Origin: an uncultured Roseburia sp.
Lineage (GTDB): Bacteria; Bacillota_A; Clostridia; Lachnospirales; Lachnospiraceae
Assembly (NCBI GenBank): GCA_900753715.1
Contig: CAAEAE010000167.1
Location: forward strand, 1 to 24,500
Direction: 5' to 3'
DNA length: 24,500 bases
Part shown: piece after piece, positions 1 to 5,802 of the stretch
Numbering within the stretch: the first letter of the stretch is position 1
Layout of the letters: every line of letters starts with the position of its first letter
Position numbers and translations under genes: made by a program
Notes under the pieces: model-generated
What the model was told of the DNA's origin: nothing
Databases searched by the model: none
The model's input: only the letters and a program-made list of their open reading frames with translations

Positions 1-313
1 TAACCTTTACGGTATCGCCCTCAAAGTTCGGAAGCGTATTATATTCCCTGTCAACTGTTGCCTTGTCTACTACAAATTCTCTTATCTGTCCGTCTACTTC
101 CAAGGCTACAATATCGCCTGTGTAAATTTCTTTGCCGTTCTTATCCCTGTAAGGTGTCTGTTCTCCCAAGGTGTCCGGAAATATCTCTTTAAAATCTCCG
201 TAGACCGTGCCAATCTCCGCCACTTCATCCGTTGCATATCCGTAAGACGGCAGACCGTAGACCCACTCGTAAGATTCTTTTTCCCTGTTGTATGTCAATC
301 CTCTGTACTTCAT
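1..313 (-). CDS. YopX-family phage protein (3' part beyond left edge)
   Basis: An open frame of 104 codons runs from an ATG at 313 off the left edge without a stop, so the C-terminus is missing. The protein starts MKYRGLTYNREKESYEWVYG and carries the segment YRDKNGKEIYTGDIV at about residues 65-80, which closely matches the signature of YopX proteins (an N-terminal KxRG...WVYG strand, then DKNGKEIYxGDIV). YopX proteins are small, very common in Firmicute phages and related elements, and have no established biochemical role. A GGGAAAGG ribosome binding site precedes the ATG, and the upstream gene stops only 4 bases earlier, so it is part of the same leftward operon. Family assignment is firm; function is unknown. 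Confidence 0.85.
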   Translation of the reverse strand, partial: MKYRGLTYNREKESYEWVYGLPSYGYATDEVAEIGTVYGDFKEIFPDTLGEQTPYRDKNGKEIYTGDIVALEVDGQIREFVVDKATVDREYNTLPNFEGDTVKV

Positions 314-317
314 TGTC

Positions 318-653
318 TTACCTTTCCCAAGGCTTTAGCGTAAGAGGGTACTGCTCTTTAATTTCACGGCTACGCTCTACATTAGTCTGTAATATAAGCT
401 GTGCCTTTTGCATTTCCTCTTGTGGCATTTCCTTGTCTTTGTACTCGTCTACAAACTCTTGATATTCCTGTATCTTTTTCCTTAACTCTGCATCCGTGGC
501 AGATATGACATATACGGTACTGCAATGTCTGCAACGCCAATACCTGTATTCGATTTCCCCGACTTTTTTATAACTCGGTTTCGTCTTTCCTATGGATTTA
601 TGGCACTTATCGCATACGATTGTAGGCTTGTACTTTCTTTTTATTGGTTTCAC
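318..653 (-). CDS. Small zinc-ribbon phage protein, GTG start
   Basis: A 111-residue protein. It has two cysteine pairs, CDKC at 14-17 and CRHC at 41-44, spaced like a treble-clef or zinc-ribbon metal site. A charged, probably coiled helical tail follows (about residues 52-100). The start is GTG, chosen because an AGGAGGAATAAA ribosome binding site sits directly before it, inside the end of the previous gene. The upstream stop TAA is separated from this GTG by one base, so translation is probably coupled. I do not recognise a named family. Proteins of this shape are common among small early-type genes of Firmicute prophages, and nucleic acid binding is a guess from the ribbon. Confidence 0.75.
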   Translation of the reverse strand: MKPIKRKYKPTIVCDKCHKSIGKTKPSYKKVGEIEYRYWRCRHCSTVYVISATDAELRKKIQEYQEFVDEYKDKEMPQEEMQKAQLILQTNVERSREIKEQYPLTLKPWER

Positions 654-654
654 T

Positions 655-891
655 TTATTCCTCCTGTAGCACTTTTAGGCTCTTGATATGGGATACCCGG
701 AATAAACAGGATTTACATACATAGGTATCCTTGTGAGATAAAAAGTAATACCCACCTTTCAAGTACAGGTTGGGGTTATTTCTTACCTCTTCCGTGCCTG
801 TTTTCCTTAAAACTCCCTGCATTGTATCGCCGTCAAATAGCTTTACTTCCACGCTCTCGCCTATGTGCTTTTCTAATTCGCTTCGCTTCAT
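655..891 (-). CDS. Small Sm-like/SH3-like phage protein
   Basis: A 78-residue protein of mostly beta character. The pattern HIGESVEVKLFDGDTMQGVL followed by YLKGGYYFLS and then FRVSHIKSLKVL resembles the strand order of Sm/Lsm-type or small SH3-like barrels: a G..V.V.L.DG...G.L opening and an I..I..L closing strand. A single CKSC pair is present near residue 60. The ribosome binding site AAAGGCGG precedes the ATG. The gene lies directly after the DGR target gene and its hairpin and overlaps the translational signal of the next gene. It does not look like Avd, the usual DGR accessory protein, which is a longer four-helix bundle. The fold is inferred from pattern only, and RNA binding is possible but not shown. 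Confidence 0.7.
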   Translation of the reverse strand: MKRSELEKHIGESVEVKLFDGDTMQGVLRKTGTEEVRNNPNLYLKGGYYFLSHKDTYVCKSCLFRVSHIKSLKVLQEE

Positions 892-911
892 AGTTACCGC
901 CTTTCAAGTAC

Positions 912-931
912 AGGGGTGCTACCGCACCCCT
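912..931 (-). promoter_or_regulatory. Hairpin/cruciform downstream of the DGR target gene
   Basis: A perfect inverted repeat with 8-bp arms and a 4-base loop. On the coding strand it reads AGGGGTGC, loop GGTA, GCACCCCT. It begins 7 bases after the stop codon of the 326-residue target gene and about 43 bases beyond the variable-repeat-like segment. No T-run follows on either strand, so it is not an ordinary intrinsic terminator. In the Bordetella phage DGR, a hairpin/cruciform with an 8-bp stem and 4-base loop just downstream of the variable repeat is needed for target recognition; position and geometry here agree with that. Confidence 0.65.
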
Positions 932-937
932 TAACAG

Positions 938-1918
938 TTATTCAGTAATCAGTTTTCCGTTTACCTCATAAAAAGCGGAGCGGAAACCAATGATGAAGCC
1001 CGAGTCGGAACGAGGGTTAGCCAAGTGGAGAGCGGACGGACCCGAACGAGAAGTAGTGAAGAACGCCGACCCACGGACAGGCATATATTCGCCCTCGGTG
1101 GCATCAAAGTATACATAGGTCTTTCCCTCTTCCTCTGCTCTTTTATCCGGAATAATTCCCAAATCTTTAAGCACCTGTGGAATTTCTGATAACTCAACCT
1201 CTAATTTCTCAATTCGTACTCCGTCATAATCCGGCTCGTAATCATCTGCTGCCACGGCATCCGTAATTGTGATTTCTCCACATTCCACATTTGCCCTTAC
1301 CGGTCCCTTGGATGTTTCCTCCTGCTGCCATTCGGCACTATCCTTTGACAGGTCGCAGTATGGGGATGCTGCTTTATTGTCCGGGATAAACTCTATTACT
1401 CCGTCCTTAATCCTTAATCCTGCCAACCATTCCCATACATTACCGTTAAGGTCTGATACTCCATAAGGTGTATGGTCGTGATTCCATGTAACCGGTCCTG
1501 TACCTGTGTATGTTCTTCCAAGATTACTTACCTTGCCCTGTTCGTCATTGTGGTAGTAGTCCTTGCCCCAATCGGTGTTACCGTGTGGCATTGTGCCTTT
1601 TTCTCTGCTCTGATTTAACAGATATTCGTACTCTACGGCGGTCATAAGATGCCAACCTAACCCTTTGCATCTGCAAGCCTGTACCGCACCGTCAAATGTG
1701 ATATTTACGGTCGGGTCTGCCATTGGCATACTGTAGGCTCTGCCGTCAATTACGATATTCGGGTACTTGGATATGTAAATGGCATCTGCCACCTTATCCC
1801 CGATTTTGAATACTGCCGGGACCTCTTCGGTATCCTTTGGTCTTACGAATCTGCACATAATAGAGGGAATCCCTCTATTATCAAAAATTACTACATTGTT
1901 GTGGTCTACTGCGTTCAT
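938..1918 (-). CDS. DGR target protein, C-type-lectin (FGE-sulfatase) fold
   Basis: A 326-residue protein. The middle part has the formylglycine-generating-enzyme/C-type-lectin signature, GWHLMTAVEYEYL (88-100) and GVSDLNGNVWEW (153-164). The C-terminus, VRGSAFFTTS...LHLANPRSDS...IIGFRSAF (281-316), aligns by eye with DGR variable proteins of the form RGGSW...A...LN..NARS....IGFR.A. Residues 1-75 form an N-terminal region with no recognised motif, perhaps for virion attachment. Known DGR targets display a hypervariable ligand-binding face on phage tails or cell surfaces; a receptor-binding role here is inferred. The ribosome binding site AGGAGG precedes the ATG. The gene sits in a tight leftward operon. 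It is not a sulfatase-activating enzyme in any evident sense. The family call is strong; activity of the retroelement cannot be judged because no reverse transcriptase is in view. Confidence 0.85.
   Translation of the reverse strand: MNAVDHNNVVIFDNRGIPSIMCRFVRPKDTEEVPAVFKIGDKVADAIYISKYPNIVIDGRAYSMPMADPTVNITFDGAVQACRCKGLGWHLMTAVEYEYLLNQSREKGTMPHGNTDWGKDYYHNDEQGKVSNLGRTYTGTGPVTWNHDHTPYGVSDLNGNVWEWLAGLRIKDGVIEFIPDNKAASPYCDLSKDSAEWQQEETSKGPVRANVECGEITITDAVAADDYEPDYDGVRIEKLEVELSEIPQVLKDLGIIPDKRAEEEGKTYVYFDATEGEYMPVRGSAFFTTSRSGPSALHLANPRSDSGFIIGFRSAFYEVNGKLITE
974..1078 (-). repeat. Variable repeat (VR) candidate of a diversity-generating retroelement
   Basis: This is the 3' segment of the target gene, codons 281-315. 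On the coding strand only 8 of 105 bases are adenine and no codon ends in A, whereas surrounding coding sequence is clearly A-richer. Adenine loss from a template repeat by mutagenic retrohoming is the DGR signature. The segment ends in the conserved GFR.A codons and is followed closely by a hairpin. Exact VR limits need the template repeat, which is not in the window. Confidence 0.65.
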
Positions 1919-1945
1919 TCTTCCTTGTCCTCCTGCTTTTAATTT

Positions 1946-2152
1946 TTAATGTTTGGCATAAATGGAATGTAACTTAATACTTCCACGCCTTTTTATACTC
2001 TCTTCCGTGTGTAATCCCGAATCGAAAAACGCACAAAAGGTTGTACCGCCTATAATGCTTGTCACTACGATATAATCCCCGATATTATGAAACTCGCACC
2101 GCTTCACGTTTCGGTATACCGCTGTGTGCTTCTCTGTTCTGCTGCCCGCCAT
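1946..2152 (-). CDS. Hypothetical small phage protein (68 aa)
   Basis: A 68-residue protein beginning MAGSRTEKHTAVYRNVKRCE, with a short beta-like middle (GDYIVVTSIIGGTTFCAFFD). I recognise no family. The start at 2152 is well supported by an AAAGGAGGGG ribosome binding site five bases upstream. That site lies within the end of the preceding gene, so the two reading frames overlap by 49 bases. The stop is followed after 27 bases by the DGR target gene, placing this gene in the same leftward operon. Its position next to the target suggests shared regulation but gives no function. Confidence 0.65.
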   Translation of the reverse strand: MAGSRTEKHTAVYRNVKRCEFHNIGDYIVVTSIIGGTTFCAFFDSGLHTEESIKRRGSIKLHSIYAKH

Positions 2153-2370
2153 GCTGCCCCTCCTTTCGTTGTGTCCGTGCTATATTCAAGGCGTATTGCC
2201 CTTTCTTCCTCCGCTATATCAACTGCTGCCTGTCTTATCTGCTCACAATCCTCTTTTAAAATATCTGCGGTCATTTCTATAACTTCTAATGGTAGGTTTT
2301 CATCTACCGCCACAGAACCGACCATATCCGCCAACTCTCTAGCTTTTTCTTCTATTTCTTGATTCTTCAT
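2104..2370 (-). CDS. Hypothetical acidic helical phage protein (88 aa)
   Basis: An 88-residue protein. Residues 1-60 are acidic and strongly helical in pattern (MKNQEIEEKARELADMVG, then DILKEDCEQIRQAAVDIAEE); the tail is polar. The ribosome binding site AGGGAG overlaps the stop codon of the upstream HTH gene, which points to translational coupling. The 3' end overlaps the following gene by 49 bases, an unusually long overlap even for a phage operon. No family recognised. It could be a small regulator or a partner of the adjacent HTH protein, but nothing in the sequence shows this. Confidence 0.65.
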   Translation of the reverse strand: MKNQEIEEKARELADMVGSVAVDENLPLEVIEMTADILKEDCEQIRQAAVDIAEEERAIRLEYSTDTTKGGAAWRAAEQRSTQRYTET

Positions 2371-2377
2371 ATTCTCC

Positions 2378-2560
2378 CTATATTGTTTTTTGTGCTACTT
2401 CCGCTCTGTAAGGTGTCCCGCCACGTTTTAACTCGTTGTAAATTGTGGCTCGGTGTACTCCGATTTTTTCGGCAATGACCACGACCCTTACGCCGTCATT
2501 CTTCATTTTTTCAATTTCTTTTCTATCTTCGTACTTTAATCGCTTATCTCCTTTACGCAT
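2378..2560 (-). CDS. Small helix-turn-helix DNA-binding protein
   Basis: A 60-residue protein that is essentially one helix-turn-helix domain. RLKYEDRKEIEKMKNDGVRV leads into AEKIGVHRATIYNELKRG, a close match to the N-terminal HTH of IS30-type transposases and Hin/resolvase-like DNA-binding domains (HTH_38 type). No catalytic domain follows, so it is a stand-alone regulator or a DNA-recognition module of the element, not a transposase. The start is supported by AAAGGAGGG 8 bases upstream. It is the first gene of the leftward run at the edge of the mobile element and is preceded by two tandem hairpins. It is a plausible autoregulator of this operon, by position only. Confidence 0.75.
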   Translation of the reverse strand: MRKGDKRLKYEDRKEIEKMKNDGVRVVVIAEKIGVHRATIYNELKRGGTPYRAEVAQKTI

Positions 2561-2589
2561 TGCCTTACCCTCCTTTCAGAACAACTTAA

Positions 2590-2625
2590 AAAATGCGTCA
2601 AGGTTGTTAAACCTCAACGCATTTT
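2590..2625 (-). terminator. Terminator-like hairpin 1 at element boundary
   Basis: Arms AAAATGCGT (2590-2598) and ACGCATTTT (2617-2625), then a CA/CA internal loop, then AGGTT/AACCT closing a GTTA loop. On the - strand the stem is followed by a short T-run, so it can act as an intrinsic terminator or attenuator there. It lies 30 bases upstream of the HTH gene start codon. Confidence 0.55.
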
Positions 2626-2640
2626 CTCGTTTTATGGTAT

Positions 2641-2684
2641 AAAAAAAGAAATGCGATAGAGTTTAATAACTCTTGTCGCATTTC
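2641..2684 (-). terminator. Terminator-like hairpin 2 with seven-U tail
   Basis: Arms GAAATGCGA (2648-2656) and TCGCATTTC (2676-2684), with inner arms AGAGTT/AACTCT around a TAAT loop. On the - strand the stem is followed at once by seven T (complement of 2641-2647), a classic intrinsic terminator. Its outer arms share the AAATGCG core with hairpin 1. No - strand gene lies to its right to be terminated, so it probably insulates the element or belongs to a leader. Confidence 0.65.
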
Positions 2685-2748
2685 ATTTTACAATGAAGCA
2701 ATCTTGCAATCTTTTCGGCTTCCCCTTTTCCAATGAATATAATTTTGT

Positions 2749-2754
2749 TATAAT
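2749..2754 (+). promoter_or_regulatory. -10 box of the methyltransferase promoter
   Basis: A perfect TATAAT, with only a weak -35 (TTTTCC, 2726-2731, 17-base spacer). It places transcription start near 2761, downstream of an earlier in-frame ATG at 2693, and thus supports translation from 2801. Confidence 0.45.
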
Positions 2755-2800
2755 GAATGTTACGAGATTATTTTATATAGAAAGAACGAGGACACCCATC

Positions 2801-3673
2801 ATGTGGATTGCAGATAACTGGAAAGATTATGAAGTGATTGACTGTTCAAAAGGCGAGAAGCTAGAGCGCTGGGGCAGCTACCTGCTGGTGCGCCCCGACC
2901 CGCAGGTCATCTGGGACACCCCAAAGAAAGAAAAAGGCTGGAAAAAAATGAACGCCCATTATCACAGAAGTGCAAAGGGCGGCGGCGAATGGGAATTTTT
3001 TGATTTGCCGCAGGAGTGGACGATTTCTTATCCGCTTCCGATTCAAAAGACCTTAAACTTTCATCTGAAGCCGTTCAGCTTTAAGCATACCGGACTTTTT
3101 CCGGAGCAGGCGACCAACTGGGACTGGTTTTCCCAAAAAATTAAGAACGCCGGACGCCCGATTAAGGTTTTAAATCTCTTTGCCTACACCGGAGGTGCAA
3201 CGCTTGCCGCCGCTTCTGCCGGAGCAAGCGTCACACACGTAGACGCCTCTAAGGGAATGGTCACCTGGGCAAAGGAAAATGCTGCCGCATCCGGTCTGTC
3301 CGATGCGCCTATCCGCTGGATTGTCGATGACTGTGTGAAGTTCGTGGAACGCGAAATCCGCCGCGGCAACCATTACGACGCCATCATCATGGACCCACCA
3401 TCCTACGGCCGCGGCCCGAAGGGAGAAATCTGGAAAATCGAAGAGTCTGTTTACCCGCTCATCAAGCTTTGTGCAGAGCTTTTATCCGAACAGCCTCTAT
3501 TTTTCCTTGTAAACTCCTACACTACCGGTTTGCAGCCGGCAGTCCTTACCTATATGATTGCAACCGCCTTAGAGCGCTATCACGGAACGGTATCCGCCGA
3601 GGAGGTTGGTCTTCCAGTTTCCTCCAACGGCCTGGTTTTACCGTGTGGTGCCAGCGGACGCTTTGAGCGTTAA
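2801..3673 (+). CDS. Class I SAM-dependent methyltransferase (RlmI/RlmK-like)
   Basis: A 290-residue protein. It shows the SAM-binding motif VLNLFAYTGGATL (123-135), the acidic ribose-binding strand end THVDAS (145-150) and the catalytic-type motif IIMDPPSYGRGPKG (195-208). This pattern is typical of the Methyltrans_SAM group that includes the 23S rRNA m5C/m7G methyltransferases RlmI and RlmK. The N-terminal PUA domain of RlmI is not evident; a shorter N-terminal region of about 100 residues precedes the Rossmann fold. The frame is open from 2693, but I chose 2801 because a GAGG ribosome binding site precedes it and a TATAAT lies between the two ATGs. The 3' end overlaps the convergent lipoprotein gene by 36 bases. 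The rRNA target is inferred from family. Confidence 0.85.
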   Translation: MWIADNWKDYEVIDCSKGEKLERWGSYLLVRPDPQVIWDTPKKEKGWKKMNAHYHRSAKGGGEWEFFDLPQEWTISYPLPIQKTLNFHLKPFSFKHTGLFPEQATNWDWFSQKIKNAGRPIKVLNLFAYTGGATLAAASAGASVTHVDASKGMVTWAKENAAASGLSDAPIRWIVDDCVKFVEREIRRGNHYDAIIMDPPSYGRGPKGEIWKIEESVYPLIKLCAELLSEQPLFFLVNSYTTGLQPAVLTYMIATALERYHGTVSAEEVGLPVSSNGLVLPCGASGRFER

Positions 3674-4273
3674 AAGACAGCCGGTTTCATCTATAAGGTA
3701 ACCATCATTTTCTGAGAAAAAATCATACGAAAGGGCACCGTCACATTCGAGTTCCTGCTGCGGTGTCCAGGTTTCTCCACCATCCTCCGTTGAAAAAAGG
3801 ATTTTTGTCATCATTCCTGCTCCTGGGTCCGAACAGTACAGCAAATACCCGTGCTCTCTATCCGTAAATGACAGATATGCCTTATAGGCTCCGCCATAGG
3901 AAGCATAGGAAACCTCCGTGTCCTTCCAGTTTTCCCCGGCATCCGTTGTATACTCCACCAGAATGTTCTCTCCGTCCATGGAAAAATAAGCCGTATATGC
4001 CGTATTTTCATCTACGGCACACAGGCTTATCTCTCCTTCCGAAACCGGAAGTGTTTTCTCAAAGGTTTTCACACATGTAAAATTTTCAATGCCGGATGTG
4101 GTATGCAAAAGTTCATTCTCCGCTGTGAGCGCCCATCCCTTCTGTTTGTCAGACATTGCAATCTGTGTCAACGCAAGCGAATTTTTATCGGTAGCGCATC
4201 CTGACAGCAGACCAATTTCCACAATGGCAATGATTGTTCCAAAAAATCCGGCAAAAACTCTTTTTCCGTTCAT
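3638..4273 (-). CDS. Lipoprotein with BNR/Asp-box (Ycf48-like) repeats
   Basis: A 211-residue lipoprotein. The N-terminus MNGKRVFAGFFGTIIAIVEI ends in the lipobox LLSGC, so it should be exported and lipid-anchored. Two Asp-box-like motifs, TTDAGENW and STEDGGETW, indicate blades of a sialidase/Ycf48-type beta-propeller. Only three or so blades fit in this length, fewer than the six or seven of a closed propeller, so it may be shortened or may dimerise. The start at 4273 is preferred over an upstream in-frame ATG at 4327 because of its GTGAGG ribosome binding site and because the earlier start would lie within corA. It follows corA by 8 bases. The end runs 36 bases into the convergent methyltransferase gene. 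No defined substrate. Confidence 0.75.
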   Translation of the reverse strand: MNGKRVFAGFFGTIIAIVEIGLLSGCATDKNSLALTQIAMSDKQKGWALTAENELLHTTSGIENFTCVKTFEKTLPVSEGEISLCAVDENTAYTAYFSMDGENILVEYTTDAGENWKDTEVSYASYGGAYKAYLSFTDREHGYLLYCSDPGAGMMTKILFSTEDGGETWTPQQELECDGALSYDFFSENDGYLIDETGCLLTLKASAGTTR

Positions 4274-4281
4274 CGATTTCC

Positions 4282-5223
4282 TCACAGCATATTCTTTTTT
4301 CGTAGAAACAGCATCGTAATAATACAAATTAAAAGTGTCAGCACACAGATAAGCAAAAATCCGTGCGGTGTATTCGCAAATGGCATCCAGCGTTCATCCA
4401 CGTTCATTCCGTAGATTCCTGAAATGACGGTCGGTATTGCCATTACAATTGTAATTGATGTGAGATATTTCATGACGTTGTTCAGGCGGTTGTCAATGAC
4501 TGAAGACATCAATTCTCTGGTACCGTTTATGATATCTCGGTAAATGCTGGTCATCTCGATTGCCTGGCGGTTCTCGACAATAACATCGTCTAACAGCTCT
4601 TTGTCCTCCGGATACTGCTCTAACCGCTTATAGCGGGTCAGTCGGTCGAGCACCACGCCATTGGCACGCAGGGATGTCGCAAAGTATACCAACGTGGACT
4701 CTAACTCATGCAAATCAATCAAATCCGCATCTTCCGTGTTCTTTCCGACCCTTCCCTCAATCTCTGTACGCTTCTTATCGATAATCCGCAGATTGCTCTG
4801 GTAGGTGGCAGAGGTACGGAACAGAATCTGGTATACAAAACGCATTTTTTTCTTGGTGCTGAACTCCTTGACGCGGCTTACGACAAAGTTGCGGAGTATC
4901 GGCGTGTCCTCGGTGCAGACGGTTACAATCACATCCCTTGTCAGAATAATGCCAAGCGGGATTGTCGTGTAGCTCTCTTTGCCGTGGCGGATTTCGATTG
5001 CCGGAATATCCACAAGTATCAGGGTGTAGCCGTCCTCAAGTTCAATACGGGAGCTTTCCTCTTCATCGAGTGCCGCCTGCACATCGCCAATGTCGACGTT
5101 TAAGACATCCGCAATCATCGCGCACTCTTCCGCCGTCGGGTCTACCATCTGAACCCAGACGCCATCCTCAATTTTAGGCTCCTCCCGAATCAGCTGGTCG
5201 TCGGTCTTGTAATATTTTATCAT
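4282..5223 (-). CDS. corA: CorA-family divalent cation transporter
   Basis: A 313-residue protein with the CorA layout: an N-terminal cytoplasmic alpha/beta domain (1-150), a long helical stalk (about 150-245), and two C-terminal membrane helices (about 253-272 and 288-307). The GMN selectivity motif is intact (IYGMN, 270-274) after the first helix, and the positive cluster LRKKN closes the protein. The family forms pentamers in the inner membrane that take up Mg2+ (some members carry Co2+, Ni2+ or Zn2+). The ribosome binding site GAGG precedes the ATG; the GNAT gene stops 17 bases upstream and the lipoprotein starts 8 bases downstream. No M-box riboswitch is seen before the operon. Confidence 0.92.
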   Translation of the reverse strand: MIKYYKTDDQLIREEPKIEDGVWVQMVDPTAEECAMIADVLNVDIGDVQAALDEEESSRIELEDGYTLILVDIPAIEIRHGKESYTTIPLGIILTRDVIVTVCTEDTPILRNFVVSRVKEFSTKKKMRFVYQILFRTSATYQSNLRIIDKKRTEIEGRVGKNTEDADLIDLHELESTLVYFATSLRANGVVLDRLTRYKRLEQYPEDKELLDDVIVENRQAIEMTSIYRDIINGTRELMSSVIDNRLNNVMKYLTSITIVMAIPTVISGIYGMNVDERWMPFANTPHGFLLICVLTLLICIITMLFLRKKNML

Positions 5224-5240
5224 AACGAATCCTCATTTTT

Positions 5241-5741
5241 CTACTTCTCAGCTCCATCATAAACAATCTGATAAGCATTCAGGCTTAAGGTGCGCCCGAA
5301 TTTTACGCCTGCCTCACGAATCTGACCGCAGTAAGCAAACCCATATTTTTCATGAAGATGGATGCTGGCTTCATTTTCACTGGTAATCAGCGAAATCACA
5401 GTATGTATCTCCTTTGATTCACCGGCAACCGAAAGGATTTCCTCCATCAGACGATTGCCGATGCCCTGCCCTCGGTAATCCTTGTGGATATAAATCGAAA
5501 TCTCCACAGATGGGTCAAACGCTTTTCTGTCACGATAACGTGACAGGGAGGCATAGCCCTTCACCCTTTCATCTTCTTCATATACTAATATGGCATAACG
5601 CCCGGTATGTTCTTTGTACCACGCCAGACGATTTTCATAATCCTTGATTTCTGTATCAAATGTTGCTGTCGTATGCAGGATGGCTTCATTATAAATGTCC
5701 ATCAATGCCGGAATGTCTTTTAATTCTGCTCTGCGTATCAT
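5241..5741 (-). CDS. GNAT N-acetyltransferase, phosphinothricin/methionine sulfone type
   Basis: A 166-residue GNAT enzyme of the usual length. It begins MIRRAELKDIPALMDIYNEA and has the acetyl-CoA pyrophosphate-binding motif RGQGIGNRLM (about 95-104), then HTVISLITSENEASIHLHEK and GFAYCGQIREAGVKFGR. This order matches the PAT/Bar/MddA subgroup, which acetylates phosphinothricin or methionine sulfoximine/sulfone with acetyl-CoA. The usual tryptophan after KFGR is replaced (KFGRTLSL), so the substrate may differ. It is the first gene of a leftward set with corA and the lipoprotein, has its own promoter overlapping the end of the HAD gene, and a GAAGG ribosome binding site. Family sure, substrate unsure. 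Confidence 0.85.
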   Translation of the reverse strand: MIRRAELKDIPALMDIYNEAILHTTATFDTEIKDYENRLAWYKEHTGRYAILVYEEDERVKGYASLSRYRDRKAFDPSVEISIYIHKDYRGQGIGNRLMEEILSVAGESKEIHTVISLITSENEASIHLHEKYGFAYCGQIREAGVKFGRTLSLNAYQIVYDGAEK

Positions 5742-5772
5742 GATTTTATACCTTCGTACGATGTTTTTCCTA

Positions 5773-5802
5773 ATTATAACACACTGTCATCCAACTTGCC
5801 AG
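5773..5802 (-). promoter_or_regulatory. Promoter for GNAT-corA-lipoprotein operon
   Basis: On the - strand, -35 CTGGCA (5797-5802), an 18-base spacer, and -10 TATAAT (5773-5778). The -10 overlaps the TAA stop of the HAD gene (5774-5776). It gives a start about 25 bases before the GNAT ATG. Confidence 0.55.

Noticed and set aside
961..1197. 78-residue frame overlapping the end of the DGR target gene on the same strand
   Set aside because: Out-of-frame shadow rich in Arg, Leu and Ser with no ribosome binding site; the 326-residue frame has clear family motifs.
2378..2560. IS30-type transposase
   Set aside because: Only the N-terminal helix-turn-helix is present; no DDE domain follows and flanking genes are intact.
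2693..2800. N-terminal extension of the methyltransferase from an ATG at 2693
   Set aside because: It spans the TATAAT at 2749 and overlaps the boundary hairpin region; the ATG at 2801 has the better ribosome site.
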